47,442 nucleotides of DNA from Methanolinea sp. (GTDB lineage: Archaea; Halobacteriota; Methanomicrobia; Methanomicrobiales; Methanospirillaceae): the NCBI GenBank assembly GCA_030019395.1, contig JASEES010000002.1, forward strand, positions 1 to 47,442. Direction: 5' to 3'. This document shows positions 1-7,249 of this stretch, piece after piece. Numbering within the stretch: the stretch's first letter is position 1; each line of letters opens with the position of its first letter. A program made the position numbers and the translations under genes. The notes beneath the pieces are model-generated. The model ran no database searches. It had not been told where the DNA came from and was given only the letters and a program-made list of their open reading frames with translations.

Positions 1-87
1 TTCCGATCTTGGCATTCTTATTAAGTTATTAGTATTATTAATTATATAAAGATTGTGTCGCATTAAAAAATAAAAAACATGCGTAGA

Positions 88-792
88 TTATTTAATTTTT
101 GAATTCAACCACATCTCAACGATTCTTTTCGTCAAACTCTTTGCTTCGTTAATTTTCATCTCTTTATCCGGCTTTTTAAATTTCTGATGTGCGTGACGGG
201 CTTCTGTTTTCACGGCTTCATAGCTTTGAGCGGTCTGTTTTAATAGGTCAATGTCATCATAAAACTCTCCCTTCCTCAAAACGGGAGGAAAGTTATCTTC
301 CTGGACAACCTCGATAATCTTATAGAATCCATTCCACGATTTGAAATCATGATTCATTAAATCGAATACACGCCGGACTCTCTCGTCAGATTCCATTAAT
401 GGAATCCATTTTATCATTTGTTTGCCTGGAACAGATTCTTCAATGGTCCCATCTGCTTTGCAGACTGTTAATCGTGCCCGAACGCTTGATTTTACCGAAA
501 TGGTAGTTTCAAGAAAAATTGCCCTATTACCCCCCTCATCCTTATATTGAATTGCCCCTCGCGTTACGACATCCGATGAATCGAGGATGATTTGTTTCGT
601 CGCATTAATTGCTTTCAACAATTTATCTACAATCTCTTTGACAGCGTTAGAATCTTTACATCCCTCAAAGGATGAAGACTCAAGAATATACCCCTTCCCT
701 TCTCGGATGATCTGGAGATCCGATGAAGTGAATATTTTACTCAAATCCTCCAAATCGTCTTTATCTCCGTGAAGATCAACCTGCCAGTTCAT
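88..792 (-). CDS. Uncharacterised protein coupled to an hsdS remnant
   Basis: I do not recognise this 234-residue protein. It is soluble in appearance: no signal peptide or membrane segment, an acidic N-terminal half, and a lysine-rich C-terminal part (about residues 190-234) that looks helical. Its ATG overlaps the stop codon of the hsdS fragment in an ATGA arrangement, so it was probably translated together with a type I restriction specificity subunit. It is visibly richer in A and T than the genes to its right, which suggests transfer with a restriction-modification cassette. A role accessory to restriction or defence is inference from position only. The ORF is intact over its whole length. 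Confidence 0.6.
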   Translation of the reverse strand: MNWQVDLHGDKDDLEDLSKIFTSSDLQIIREGKGYILESSSFEGCKDSNAVKEIVDKLLKAINATKQIILDSSDVVTRGAIQYKDEGGNRAIFLETTISVKSSVRARLTVCKADGTIEESVPGKQMIKWIPLMESDERVRRVFDLMNHDFKSWNGFYKIIEVVQEDNFPPVLRKGEFYDDIDLLKQTAQSYEAVKTEARHAHQKFKKPDKEMKINEAKSLTKRIVEMWLNSKIK

Positions 793-1019
793 ATCTGTGT
801 CCTCTTACCGATTGTTTCCTTCTTAACCCGTTCCAACAGCACACTTGCCGGTTCATGCTCCTGCCCCTCCTTCCTCGCAAGTTCCGCCTCAGTGGGCACC
901 AGTTCCCCACAAAACGCTTTCGCCAGTATCGCCTGGGTCAACCGGTCCGCCCGCTCTTTTCCTGCAGTCACCTGTTGCTTGATGCGGTTAGCAAAGGCGA
1001 AAAGAGATTCGACTCGGTT
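789..1019 (-). pseudogene. hsdS: C-terminal remnant of type I restriction specificity subunit HsdS
   Basis: The last 76 codons of this frame match the usual C-terminus of HsdS: an R-V-E-S-L-F-A-F-A-N-R-I stretch, then A-D-R-L-T-Q-A-I-L-A-K-A-F, G-E-L-V-P and E-P-A-S-V-L-L-E-R. In intact proteins this is the end of the second conserved coiled-coil that follows the second DNA-recognition domain. Full-length HsdS has about 400-600 residues, so both recognition domains and the start are missing. The frame continues upstream to 1565, but that part is low-complexity and unlike HsdS. No hsdM or hsdR lies in the window. The fragment is most likely non-functional. Confidence 0.8.
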
Positions 1020-1316
1020 TGCACCCGGAAAATGCAAACGACAAGTATGGATATTCTTCCCCGGATCCGGAAATGGGGACACTGTGCCTGAGAGGTACCT
1101 CTTCACGGGCATCTTTGCACCATTTACAGGGAGCGCAGACCACGAATGCAGAACAGGATAGTCTCTCTCCCGGTGCGTGCGATCCTGCACATGGTGCAAA
1201 GGTTGCCGAGAAATATCGGGAAAAGGTTCCGATCGCGAATCCGGACGTGCAGGATAGTTCCCACGTTTGCACCAGCGGGGTGCAAACGTATGCAAACGTG
1301 CAAAAGTGGTGCAAAG
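1016..1316. repeat. Cluster of TGCAAA / TTTGCA motifs
   Basis: At least eight copies of TGCAAA or its complement lie within about 300 bases. They start near 1017, 1033, 1114, 1195, 1267, 1281, 1291, 1299 and 1310, and many are extended to GGTGCAAA or TGCAAACG. In sequence of this composition far fewer than one would be expected by chance. Both orientations occur and spacing is irregular, which argues against CRISPR. They could be operator sites, iterons or a recombination site. No gene here explains them. Confidence 0.7.
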
Positions 1317-1592
1317 ATGAGACAGCCGTTCCGCGTGGATCCGTTCCCGGTAGAACATGTGCACCGGGAAAAAGACGCAGCCTCCCGTATCCGGAGCATC
1401 AGGCCGGAATGTGCGACGGTTCTGCGCGAGGGTAGTGCATGGAATGGTGACGTCCGGGGAAGGCGGAGGGTGGAGGAGAGGACGCTGCCGGGGACCCTGC
1501 CGGCATTTCTTTTCTCCGGCATCCGGTTCGAAACCGGCAAAGGCTGTAAATCTCGTGGGACTCACCTTTTGATATGACGAAACGGGCGATTA
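1020..1592. other. Gene-free stretch between hsdS remnant and mmp8
   Basis: Several open frames cross this interval on both strands, but none shows recognisable protein sequence, a ribosome binding site or normal residue use. They are rich in Arg, Pro, Cys and Ser, as expected of chance frames in GC-rich DNA. The left half holds the TGCAAA cluster. The right half holds a small palindrome, CCGGTT-CGA-AACCGG, at 1523-1537. No RNA gene is recognised. Confidence 0.6.
1263..1289. repeat. Perfect 11-bp inverted repeat within the TGCAAA cluster
   Basis: The arms ACGTTTGCACC (1263-1273) and GGTGCAAACGT (1279-1289) are exact reverse complements around a five-base AGCGG spacer. A further TGCAAACGT follows at 1291-1299. 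The symmetry suits a dimeric DNA-binding protein or a small hairpin. It is not followed by a T-run, so it is not a typical terminator. Confidence 0.75.
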
Positions 1593-2456
1593 TCAGACAA
1601 GCGGCTGAGGTTCGACTCCATGCGTGGCCGGGAGCTGAGCATTGCTGATGACCACCCGGGCAGGTGCCTGGCGGACCTTTTCGAGGATCAGGTCCCTGCC
1701 TGCACGCGTCATCGCAAAGACAGGGATCGAGACCCCCGCCTGGAGCAATGCCCGTGGGCCTGCCACGTTCCTGACGTGGCGGGATGCACATGCGGTAATG
1801 ATATCTGCACTGGTCGCAAGGATGCGAGCTTCCTCTTCCGTTACCCCGGTCGTGTGGACTGCGATGACGAGGGTCCCGGGATATTCCTCCCGTACTGACC
1901 GGGCGTCCCCGGCGGATGCCACGGTGACACCGATACGGGAATAGCCCATCTCCCGGGCCATCCGGACACCCCCGGCCTGGTCGATGGAGGCAGCGGCAGG
2001 GTCACACACGGTTCCCCCTTTTTCCTGGATCCTCCGGATTACCTGTGGAATCGGCGAGGTGCGGACAAGCCCCGACATCCTCCCGCCGATGCCCTGGACG
2101 AGGGACGGTCGCGTGACGATGACAGTTCCTGCGCCGTCACACGCGATGACCACGCAATCGAGGAGGCCGGAAGAGAGCCCGCAGGAGAGGAGCTCCGATG
2201 CGCCGAAACCCACGTAGTCTCCATCGGCCTCGACCGCCCTGTCCGGCGTGCACATCCCGAACGCCCGTATCCTGTACTCCATGTTCTCCCCGATTGCCCC
2301 GGGAGTGATGACCGGGACCGGTTTTCCGAACCGGCGTGCGAGCGGGCATTCGCTGATCAGGGGTTCCCCCACGGAAATGACCTTTCCATTCCGGATCACG
2401 ACCCGGGCTTTCCCGATGGCCTCGATGACGTGCTCGTCACGTGAGGGTTCTGTCAT
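1593..2456 (-). CDS. Methanogenesis marker protein 8 (DUF2099 family)
   Basis: This 287-residue protein matches methanogenesis marker 8, a family found almost only in methanogens and relatives that carry methyl-coenzyme M reductase. Its biochemical function is not established. The N-terminus carries a short beta segment (V-V-I-R-N-G-K-V-I-S-V-G-E-P) followed by C-P-L-A-R-R-F, which the family shares. Cysteines near C-S-G-L-L-D-C-V-V-I-A-C-D and T-A-C-A-S-R-H could be ligands or catalytic, but this is inference. There is no signal peptide. It ends close to the gene-free scar on its downstream side, and its upstream neighbour ends 56 bases before its start. The family assignment is the clearest methanogen signature in the left half of the window. 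Confidence 0.85.
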   Translation of the reverse strand: MTEPSRDEHVIEAIGKARVVIRNGKVISVGEPLISECPLARRFGKPVPVITPGAIGENMEYRIRAFGMCTPDRAVEADGDYVGFGASELLSCGLSSGLLDCVVIACDGAGTVIVTRPSLVQGIGGRMSGLVRTSPIPQVIRRIQEKGGTVCDPAAASIDQAGGVRMAREMGYSRIGVTVASAGDARSVREEYPGTLVIAVHTTGVTEEEARILATSADIITACASRHVRNVAGPRALLQAGVSIPVFAMTRAGRDLILEKVRQAPARVVISNAQLPATHGVEPQPLV

Positions 2457-2512
2457 GTTCTTTGGAATTTTTCCCTTGCGGATGAGATAAGGATGACTGT
2501 AATATCCTGCAA

Positions 2513-3433
2513 TCAGGCATCCTTCTTCAGCCTCAGGGAAACCGCGATTCCTCCTGATACTGCCAGGGAGACAACGACAATGAGGGCAGGAACGGGCGCA
2601 GTCTGCGTCGGAGTGGGACTCGTTGTCCGTTCGGGGGAGGGCGTCGGTATGGTCGTTGCAGTGGTACTGGTCGCGGTCACGGTTGTCGGCGGAGGTGTCG
2701 GTGTCGGGGTAACCTGTGTCATTATCGAGAGTTCGACATTATCGATATAGCCCTCGGAATATGATCCCGGGAGGTAGTCTCCCTTCGTCGTTATTGCCAG
2801 CCGGTCCATGAAGAGCAGTTCCTTTGCCACGGGGACAAAGTAGCCAAAGACGACTTCTCCGGTATCCTTCCGAACGACCTTGATGTCTGCATTGCGGAGT
2901 TCCCTGTTGTATCGCACCGTTACGTGGTACGTGGTATTCTCCCGGAACTCGACCGTGTCGCATCCCGTCAGGCTTCCACAGTAGGAAGCATAGTAACTGG
3001 ATATCTCCCGCAACTGGTTGTTCTGGTCAATGACACGCAACGAGAAAAGTTTCCCGTATTTTCCGTTCTCCAGGGCAGAAAGGATCGTCGTCCCCCGCGT
3101 GAAGTCCATCTCGGAGCTCGTGAGCCCGAACCGGAACGCACTGTTCGGCTGGGATACAAGGACGATCACGTCGTAGTCGAGGGTAAAGGACTGGTCATCG
3201 TACCTGAGGGGTACGTAGGCGTACCCGTTTGTTCCCCCCTCCGTCCTGAAATGGTACATCTCCCGGTCACTGTCCCAGTAATACCGCGAGGGACTGTTCG
3301 TCATCCAGCCCGGGTTCTCTGAAAAGTCTGTTTTGTAAAGGACAACACTCTGGATGTCTGCCCAGGCAGGGACAATGAGCCCTGCCATGCAGATTACCAG
3401 GAAAAGGAACGGAAATGACCTTGACCACTGCAC
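2513..3433 (-). CDS. Secreted, C-terminally anchored jelly-roll-like surface protein
   Basis: A Sec signal peptide is clear at residues 1-25 (hydrophobic core, then A-W-A). Residues 26-235 look like an all-beta, LamG or concanavalin-A-like domain: F-S-E-N-P-G-W-M near the start, a central T-Y-H-V-T-V-R-Y strand, and the closing G-Y-I-D-N-V-E-L-S motif typical of such folds. Then comes a Thr/Pro-rich stalk of about 40 residues, a hydrophobic segment (about 280-300) and a short basic tail. This is the layout of an archaeal cell-surface protein anchored in the membrane. Ligand or partner cannot be told. It is divergent from the TPR gene, and lies beside a cluster of other surface proteins. Confidence 0.6.
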   Translation of the reverse strand: MQWSRSFPFLFLVICMAGLIVPAWADIQSVVLYKTDFSENPGWMTNSPSRYYWDSDREMYHFRTEGGTNGYAYVPLRYDDQSFTLDYDVIVLVSQPNSAFRFGLTSSEMDFTRGTTILSALENGKYGKLFSLRVIDQNNQLREISSYYASYCGSLTGCDTVEFRENTTYHVTVRYNRELRNADIKVVRKDTGEVVFGYFVPVAKELLFMDRLAITTKGDYLPGSYSEGYIDNVELSIMTQVTPTPTPPPTTVTATSTTATTIPTPSPERTTSPTPTQTAPVPALIVVVSLAVSGGIAVSLRLKKDA

Positions 3434-3657
3434 GTCTGTCTCACCTCAGGTTTACTTGGAAACTCGATTACGATCCCCCTCCAGGACAGGAACCGGCAGG
3501 TATCCGGGCAACCGGGGGAATAACATCCGGAAAGGACAACCACTGAAGGGAATTGTTGCTGTGAATGGTAAGTCCCCACCCTCTATATTTTTTACGAATT
3601 GGATGGTTCTTTCCCCCTCCTTGTGCATCCCCGGGGCTCAATCACCAAAGAGAGGGG

Positions 3658-3669
3658 AATATAATTAAT
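3658..3669 (+). promoter_or_regulatory. Candidate TATA box for the TPR gene
   Basis: The AT-rich segment AATATAATTAAT stands out in the 315-base divergent region between the surface protein and the TPR gene. It lies about 80 bases before the ATG at 3749, which would give a leader of roughly 55 bases. A GGGGG tract at 3734-3738 may serve as ribosome binding site. The remainder of the divergent region shows no gene. Confidence 0.45.
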
Positions 3670-3748
3670 TATCTGGGTGACACATCCAGTATGAGGGGTA
3701 GAAATCTCAAGTGTTCCTGAGTGATTCCCATCCGGGGGACTTCTGCTG

Positions 3749-6700
3749 ATGGACGGGGAGATCTATTACAACCGTGGTATCGCGTACCACAAGAAGGGAC
3801 TTTTTGACGAAGCAATCGCCGATTACACCCGGGCCATCGAGATCAATCCTGACGATGCGGAGGCATACCATAACAGGGGTGTGGCAAAAGCAGGCAAGCA
3901 TGACTACCCGGGAGCAATTGAAGATTACAGCGCAGCCATCAGGATAAACCCCCATTTTTCCGAGGCTTTTTACAACCGCGGAGTTGCCTATTCCCTCCTG
4001 AACCGGCCGGAAAATGCAATATCCGATTTCACGAGTGCGGTCAACCTCGACACGGACTTTGTGGAGGCTTACTACAACAGGGGACTTGAGTATGCACGGA
4101 TCGGGGAATATGAACTTGCCATCGCTGACTTTTCGAAGGCAATCTCCCTAAACCCGTCCTACGCGGCGGCCTACAATAACAGGGGAGTTATCTATGCCCG
4201 CAGGGGGATGCACGAGAAGGCCATCGAGGACTATACACGGGCATTCGAACTCGATCCCTCGTTTTCCGAGGCCCTCTTCAACCGCGGAATCGAATTCTCC
4301 CGCCTGGGCCACTTCGAGGACGCGATCGCTGACTATACGAGGGCCCTTGAGATCACGCCGGAAAAAGCAGATATCCTCTACAACCGGGGCCTCGCATACG
4401 GCAAGCTCGGGCAGTCCGAGGCTGCGATTGCAGATTACCTCCAGTGCCTCGAGAAGAACCCCGCCTATGCGGAGGCCCACAACAATCTCGGGGTTGAATA
4501 CAGCCATCTCGGCCTCCTCGAGACTGCCCTTGACCATTATGCAAAGGCAATAGAGATCAACCCCTCGTTCGTGGAGGCCTATAACAACAGGGGGGTGCTC
4601 TTCAACCGCATGGGCAGGTTTGACGAAGCGATAGCTGAGTTTTCACGGGCACTCGAGATAATCTCGGAGGAGACGCAGGCAGAAGCAGTCACCGCGCAAC
4701 CGGAGGCCTCCCTTTCCGGGATGGCGGCAGAGACAGCTCCCGGCCAGGGTGTCCCCGGCGAGGAGGAAAAGGGAGAAACAACCGTTCCCCCGGTGGAAGA
4801 ACTGGTGGAAGACCCTGCAATCCGGCAGCTGACCGATGAGATAAACCGGTCTCCCGATGACCCCGAACTCTACAACCGGAGGGGTGTCGAATACTCAAGG
4901 CTCGGGCAGTCCGAAAAGGCAATCGAGGATTTTACACGCGCCATCGATATCGATCCCGGTTACATCGAGGCATATTTCAACAGGGGCAACGAGTATGACC
5001 GGCTCGGAATGGTGGACGAAGCGATCGCTGATTATACCCACGCCCTGAAGATCAACCCCAAGTTTGCCGAGGCGTGTTTTGCCCGTGGTATCGAGTACCA
5101 GAAAGCCAGCCTCTCTGACAGGGCCATATCCGAGTTTACGAAGGCACTCGAGATCCGGCCTGCATACCCGGATGCGCTCTACCAGAGGGGATGCGAATTT
5201 GCAAAAATAGGCCTCTCCGACATGGCTGTCAGGGACTTTTCGCGGGCACTGGAGATACGGGGCCAGTTTTTCGAGGCCCTCGTCGCACGTGCCGAACAGT
5301 ATTCCCGGAAGGGCCTTTCCGAGCGTGCAACAGAGGACCTGACAGCGGCACTTGCCCTCGAGCCCACCAGTGCCGGGCTGTACGTCCGGAGAGGTATCGA
5401 GCAGTCCCGTTCCGGGAAGATAGAGGAGGCTCTTGCCGATTTTTCGAAGGCAATCGGGATGGAGCCCTCGAACGCGGATGCATACTTCCAGAGAGCCCTG
5501 ATCCTGCAGAAACAGGGTCGCTTCGAGGAGTCTGCAAGCGACATCTCCCGCGTCATCGAGTTACGCCCTGCGGATGCACAGGCATACCTTATCCGCGGGC
5601 GCCAGAATTCCGAACTGGGAAATTCATCCGAGGCAATCGCCGATTTTTCCCGTGCCCTGGAGATCGTCCCGCGGTTGTTCGATGCGTACATCGGGAGGGG
5701 GCAGGAGAGGAGCAGGTGCGGACAGGCAGAAAAGGCAGTAGAGGACTATTCCAATGCAATACGCCTCAATGGCCGCTCCGTTGAAGCGCTCACTGCGAGG
5801 GCGACAGAGTACAGCCGGCTGGGGAGGTACGAGGATGCTGTCGAAGACCTTTCCCGGGCACTTGAACAGGCTCCGGGGGACGTAAGCATCCTCCTTGCTC
5901 GCGGCCTGCTCTACGAACGGCTGGGTATGATCGATGAGGCAATTGCCGATTACTCGAAGGTCATCGAGATCGACCCCGGTCATGAAAAGGCGTACATCAA
6001 CCGCGGCAACCTCCTGGCAGGCAGGGGCCTCTCATCCGAGGCAATTGCCGACTTTTCCCGGGTTATCGAGATCAACCCCGGTAACGCGGTTGCTTTCTAT
6101 AACAGGGGAATCGAGTACGGCGAGAGGGGCATGCTCGACGAGGCTATCAAGGACCTTGGGAAAGCAGTGATGCTCCGCCCTGACCTTGCAGAGGCCTATT
6201 ACAACAGGGGCGTTGCCTACCACAAGAAGGGGATGCTGGAGGAAGCAATAGCCGATTATAACCGGGCCCTCGAGCTGAGCCCTGATAACGAGAAGGCCTA
6301 CAATAACCGTGGGAATGCGCATGCAGCCCTCGGGATGTACGACGAGGCGATAGAGGATTTCTCGCGTGCCATCGAGATCAACCCCGACAACCCGACGGCG
6401 TATTACAACCGGGGGATCGAGTACGGCAAGAAGGGATTGATAGAAAAGGCAATGGAGGATTTTTCACGCGCGATAGCCATCAAGCCTGACCTTGCCGAGG
6501 CCTATTACAACCGTGGTGTTGCCTACCAGAGGGTCGAGAGGTACGAGGAAGCGATCGCCGACTACTCGAGGGCCATCCAGATCTCCCCCGCCAACGAAAA
6601 AGCATACAATAACCGTGGGAATGCGCATGCAGCCCTCGGGATGTACAACGAGGCCATCTCGGACTTCTCGCGTGCCATCGAGATCAACCCCGACAACCCG

Positions 6701-7063
6701 ACGGCGTATTACAACCGGGGGATCGAGTACGGCAAGAAGGGGTTCTTCGATGAAGCCATTGCGGACTTCTCGAAGGCTGTCGGGCTCCGTCCGGACCTCG
6801 CCGAGGCATACTATAACATGGGCAATATCTATTACAACAGGAACATGTGCAGGGAAGCGATTCGGGAATTTGACCGGGCCCTCGGGGTAAAACCCGGTTA
6901 TGCACGGGCATTCCTGAACAAGGCACTCGCGTACGAGAAACTGTCAATGACAGAGGAAGCCATCGCGGCATACGAGGGTTTCCTGAAATTTGCCCGGAAT
7001 GAATCGAAGGAACTCGTCGATTTCGTCTCCCAGAGGCTGCGGGACCTCTCGCTGTCCGTGTGA
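3749..7063 (+). CDS. Giant tetratricopeptide-repeat protein with 30 TPRs
   Basis: The 1104-residue product is almost entirely TPRs of exactly 34 residues with the pattern A-Y-x-N-R-G-x-x-Y-x-x-x-G, E-A-I-x-D-(FY)-(ST)-(RK)-A-(IL)-E-(IL)-x-P. I count nine repeats at residues 4-309, a 63-residue Glu/Pro-rich linker at 310-372, then 21 repeats at 373-1086 and an 18-residue tail. There is no signal peptide or membrane helix, so it is probably cytoplasmic. TPR arrays are protein-protein scaffolds, and the partner is unknown. Two 3-TPR units near the end are almost identical at DNA level, showing recent internal duplication. Its neighbours on both sides encode surface proteins, so a role in envelope or pilus assembly is possible but not shown. 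Confidence 0.9.
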   Translation: MDGEIYYNRGIAYHKKGLFDEAIADYTRAIEINPDDAEAYHNRGVAKAGKHDYPGAIEDYSAAIRINPHFSEAFYNRGVAYSLLNRPENAISDFTSAVNLDTDFVEAYYNRGLEYARIGEYELAIADFSKAISLNPSYAAAYNNRGVIYARRGMHEKAIEDYTRAFELDPSFSEALFNRGIEFSRLGHFEDAIADYTRALEITPEKADILYNRGLAYGKLGQSEAAIADYLQCLEKNPAYAEAHNNLGVEYSHLGLLETALDHYAKAIEINPSFVEAYNNRGVLFNRMGRFDEAIAEFSRALEIISEETQAEAVTAQPEASLSGMAAETAPGQGVPGEEEKGETTVPPVEELVEDPAIRQLTDEINRSPDDPELYNRRGVEYSRLGQSEKAIEDFTRAIDIDPGYIEAYFNRGNEYDRLGMVDEAIADYTHALKINPKFAEACFARGIEYQKASLSDRAISEFTKALEIRPAYPDALYQRGCEFAKIGLSDMAVRDFSRALEIRGQFFEALVARAEQYSRKGLSERATEDLTAALALEPTSAGLYVRRGIEQSRSGKIEEALADFSKAIGMEPSNADAYFQRALILQKQGRFEESASDISRVIELRPADAQAYLIRGRQNSELGNSSEAIADFSRALEIVPRLFDAYIGRGQERSRCGQAEKAVEDYSNAIRLNGRSVEALTARATEYSRLGRYEDAVEDLSRALEQAPGDVSILLARGLLYERLGMIDEAIADYSKVIEIDPGHEKAYINRGNLLAGRGLSSEAIADFSRVIEINPGNAVAFYNRGIEYGERGMLDEAIKDLGKAVMLRPDLAEAYYNRGVAYHKKGMLEEAIADYNRALELSPDNEKAYNNRGNAHAALGMYDEAIEDFSRAIEINPDNPTAYYNRGIEYGKKGLIEKAMEDFSRAIAIKPDLAEAYYNRGVAYQRVERYEEAIADYSRAIQISPANEKAYNNRGNAHAALGMYNEAISDFSRAIEINPDNPTAYYNRGIEYGKKGFFDEAIADFSKAVGLRPDLAEAYYNMGNIYYNRNMCREAIREFDRALGVKPGYARAFLNKALAYEKLSMTEEAIAAYEGFLKFARNESKELVDFVSQRLRDLSLSV
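6301..6741 (+). repeat. 306-base period duplication inside the TPR gene
   Basis: Bases 6301-6435 recur at 6607-6741 with about six mismatches by eye, at an offset of exactly 306 bases (three TPRs of 102 bases). Other TPR codons in the gene differ much more. The near-identity extends to synonymous positions, so it reflects a recent duplication or gene conversion and not protein-level constraint alone. Confidence 0.85.
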
Positions 7064-7228
7064 GGAAGCCGGGCTTCATCCTCCCTGTAGCCTGAAGACA
7101 GGCGTTTTTGAATCCCCTTTTGAACTGTGCCTCTGTTACCTTCCTGCATTCTGAAAGGGAATGAATACTCTCTTTCCGATGTGAGCGAATCGTGAAAAAC
7201 AGAAGTACTCGAAATGATGGAGAGGCAG

Positions 7229-7235
7229 AAAAAAA
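7229..7235 (-). terminator. Oligo-T terminator after the PKD/pilin cluster
   Basis: Seven A residues on the plus strand are read as a T-run on the minus strand, 14 bases past the stop of the last PKD gene. Oligo-T tracts are the usual archaeal termination signal. The convergent TPR gene ends at 7063. Confidence 0.45.
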
Positions 7236-7249
7236 CGGTGGGAGTTTTC

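Noticed and set aside
1523-1537. GGTTCGAAACC, similar to a tRNA T-loop
   Set aside because: It is a symmetric palindrome (CCGGTT-CGA-AACCGG). No acceptor, D or anticodon stem can be drawn around it on either strand.
1020-1565. Upstream continuation of the hsdS frame to 258 residues
   Set aside because: The extra 182 residues have no resemblance to HsdS, are rich in Arg, Pro and Cys, and look like a chance open frame in GC-rich DNA.
5191-5784. Alternative-frame ORFs inside the TPR gene on both strands
   Set aside because: They follow from the repeated, GC-rich codon pattern and show no independent protein features.
3749-7063. Regular DNA repeats that might be taken for a CRISPR array
   Set aside because: The period is 102 bases throughout an open reading frame, and translates to canonical TPRs without spacers.
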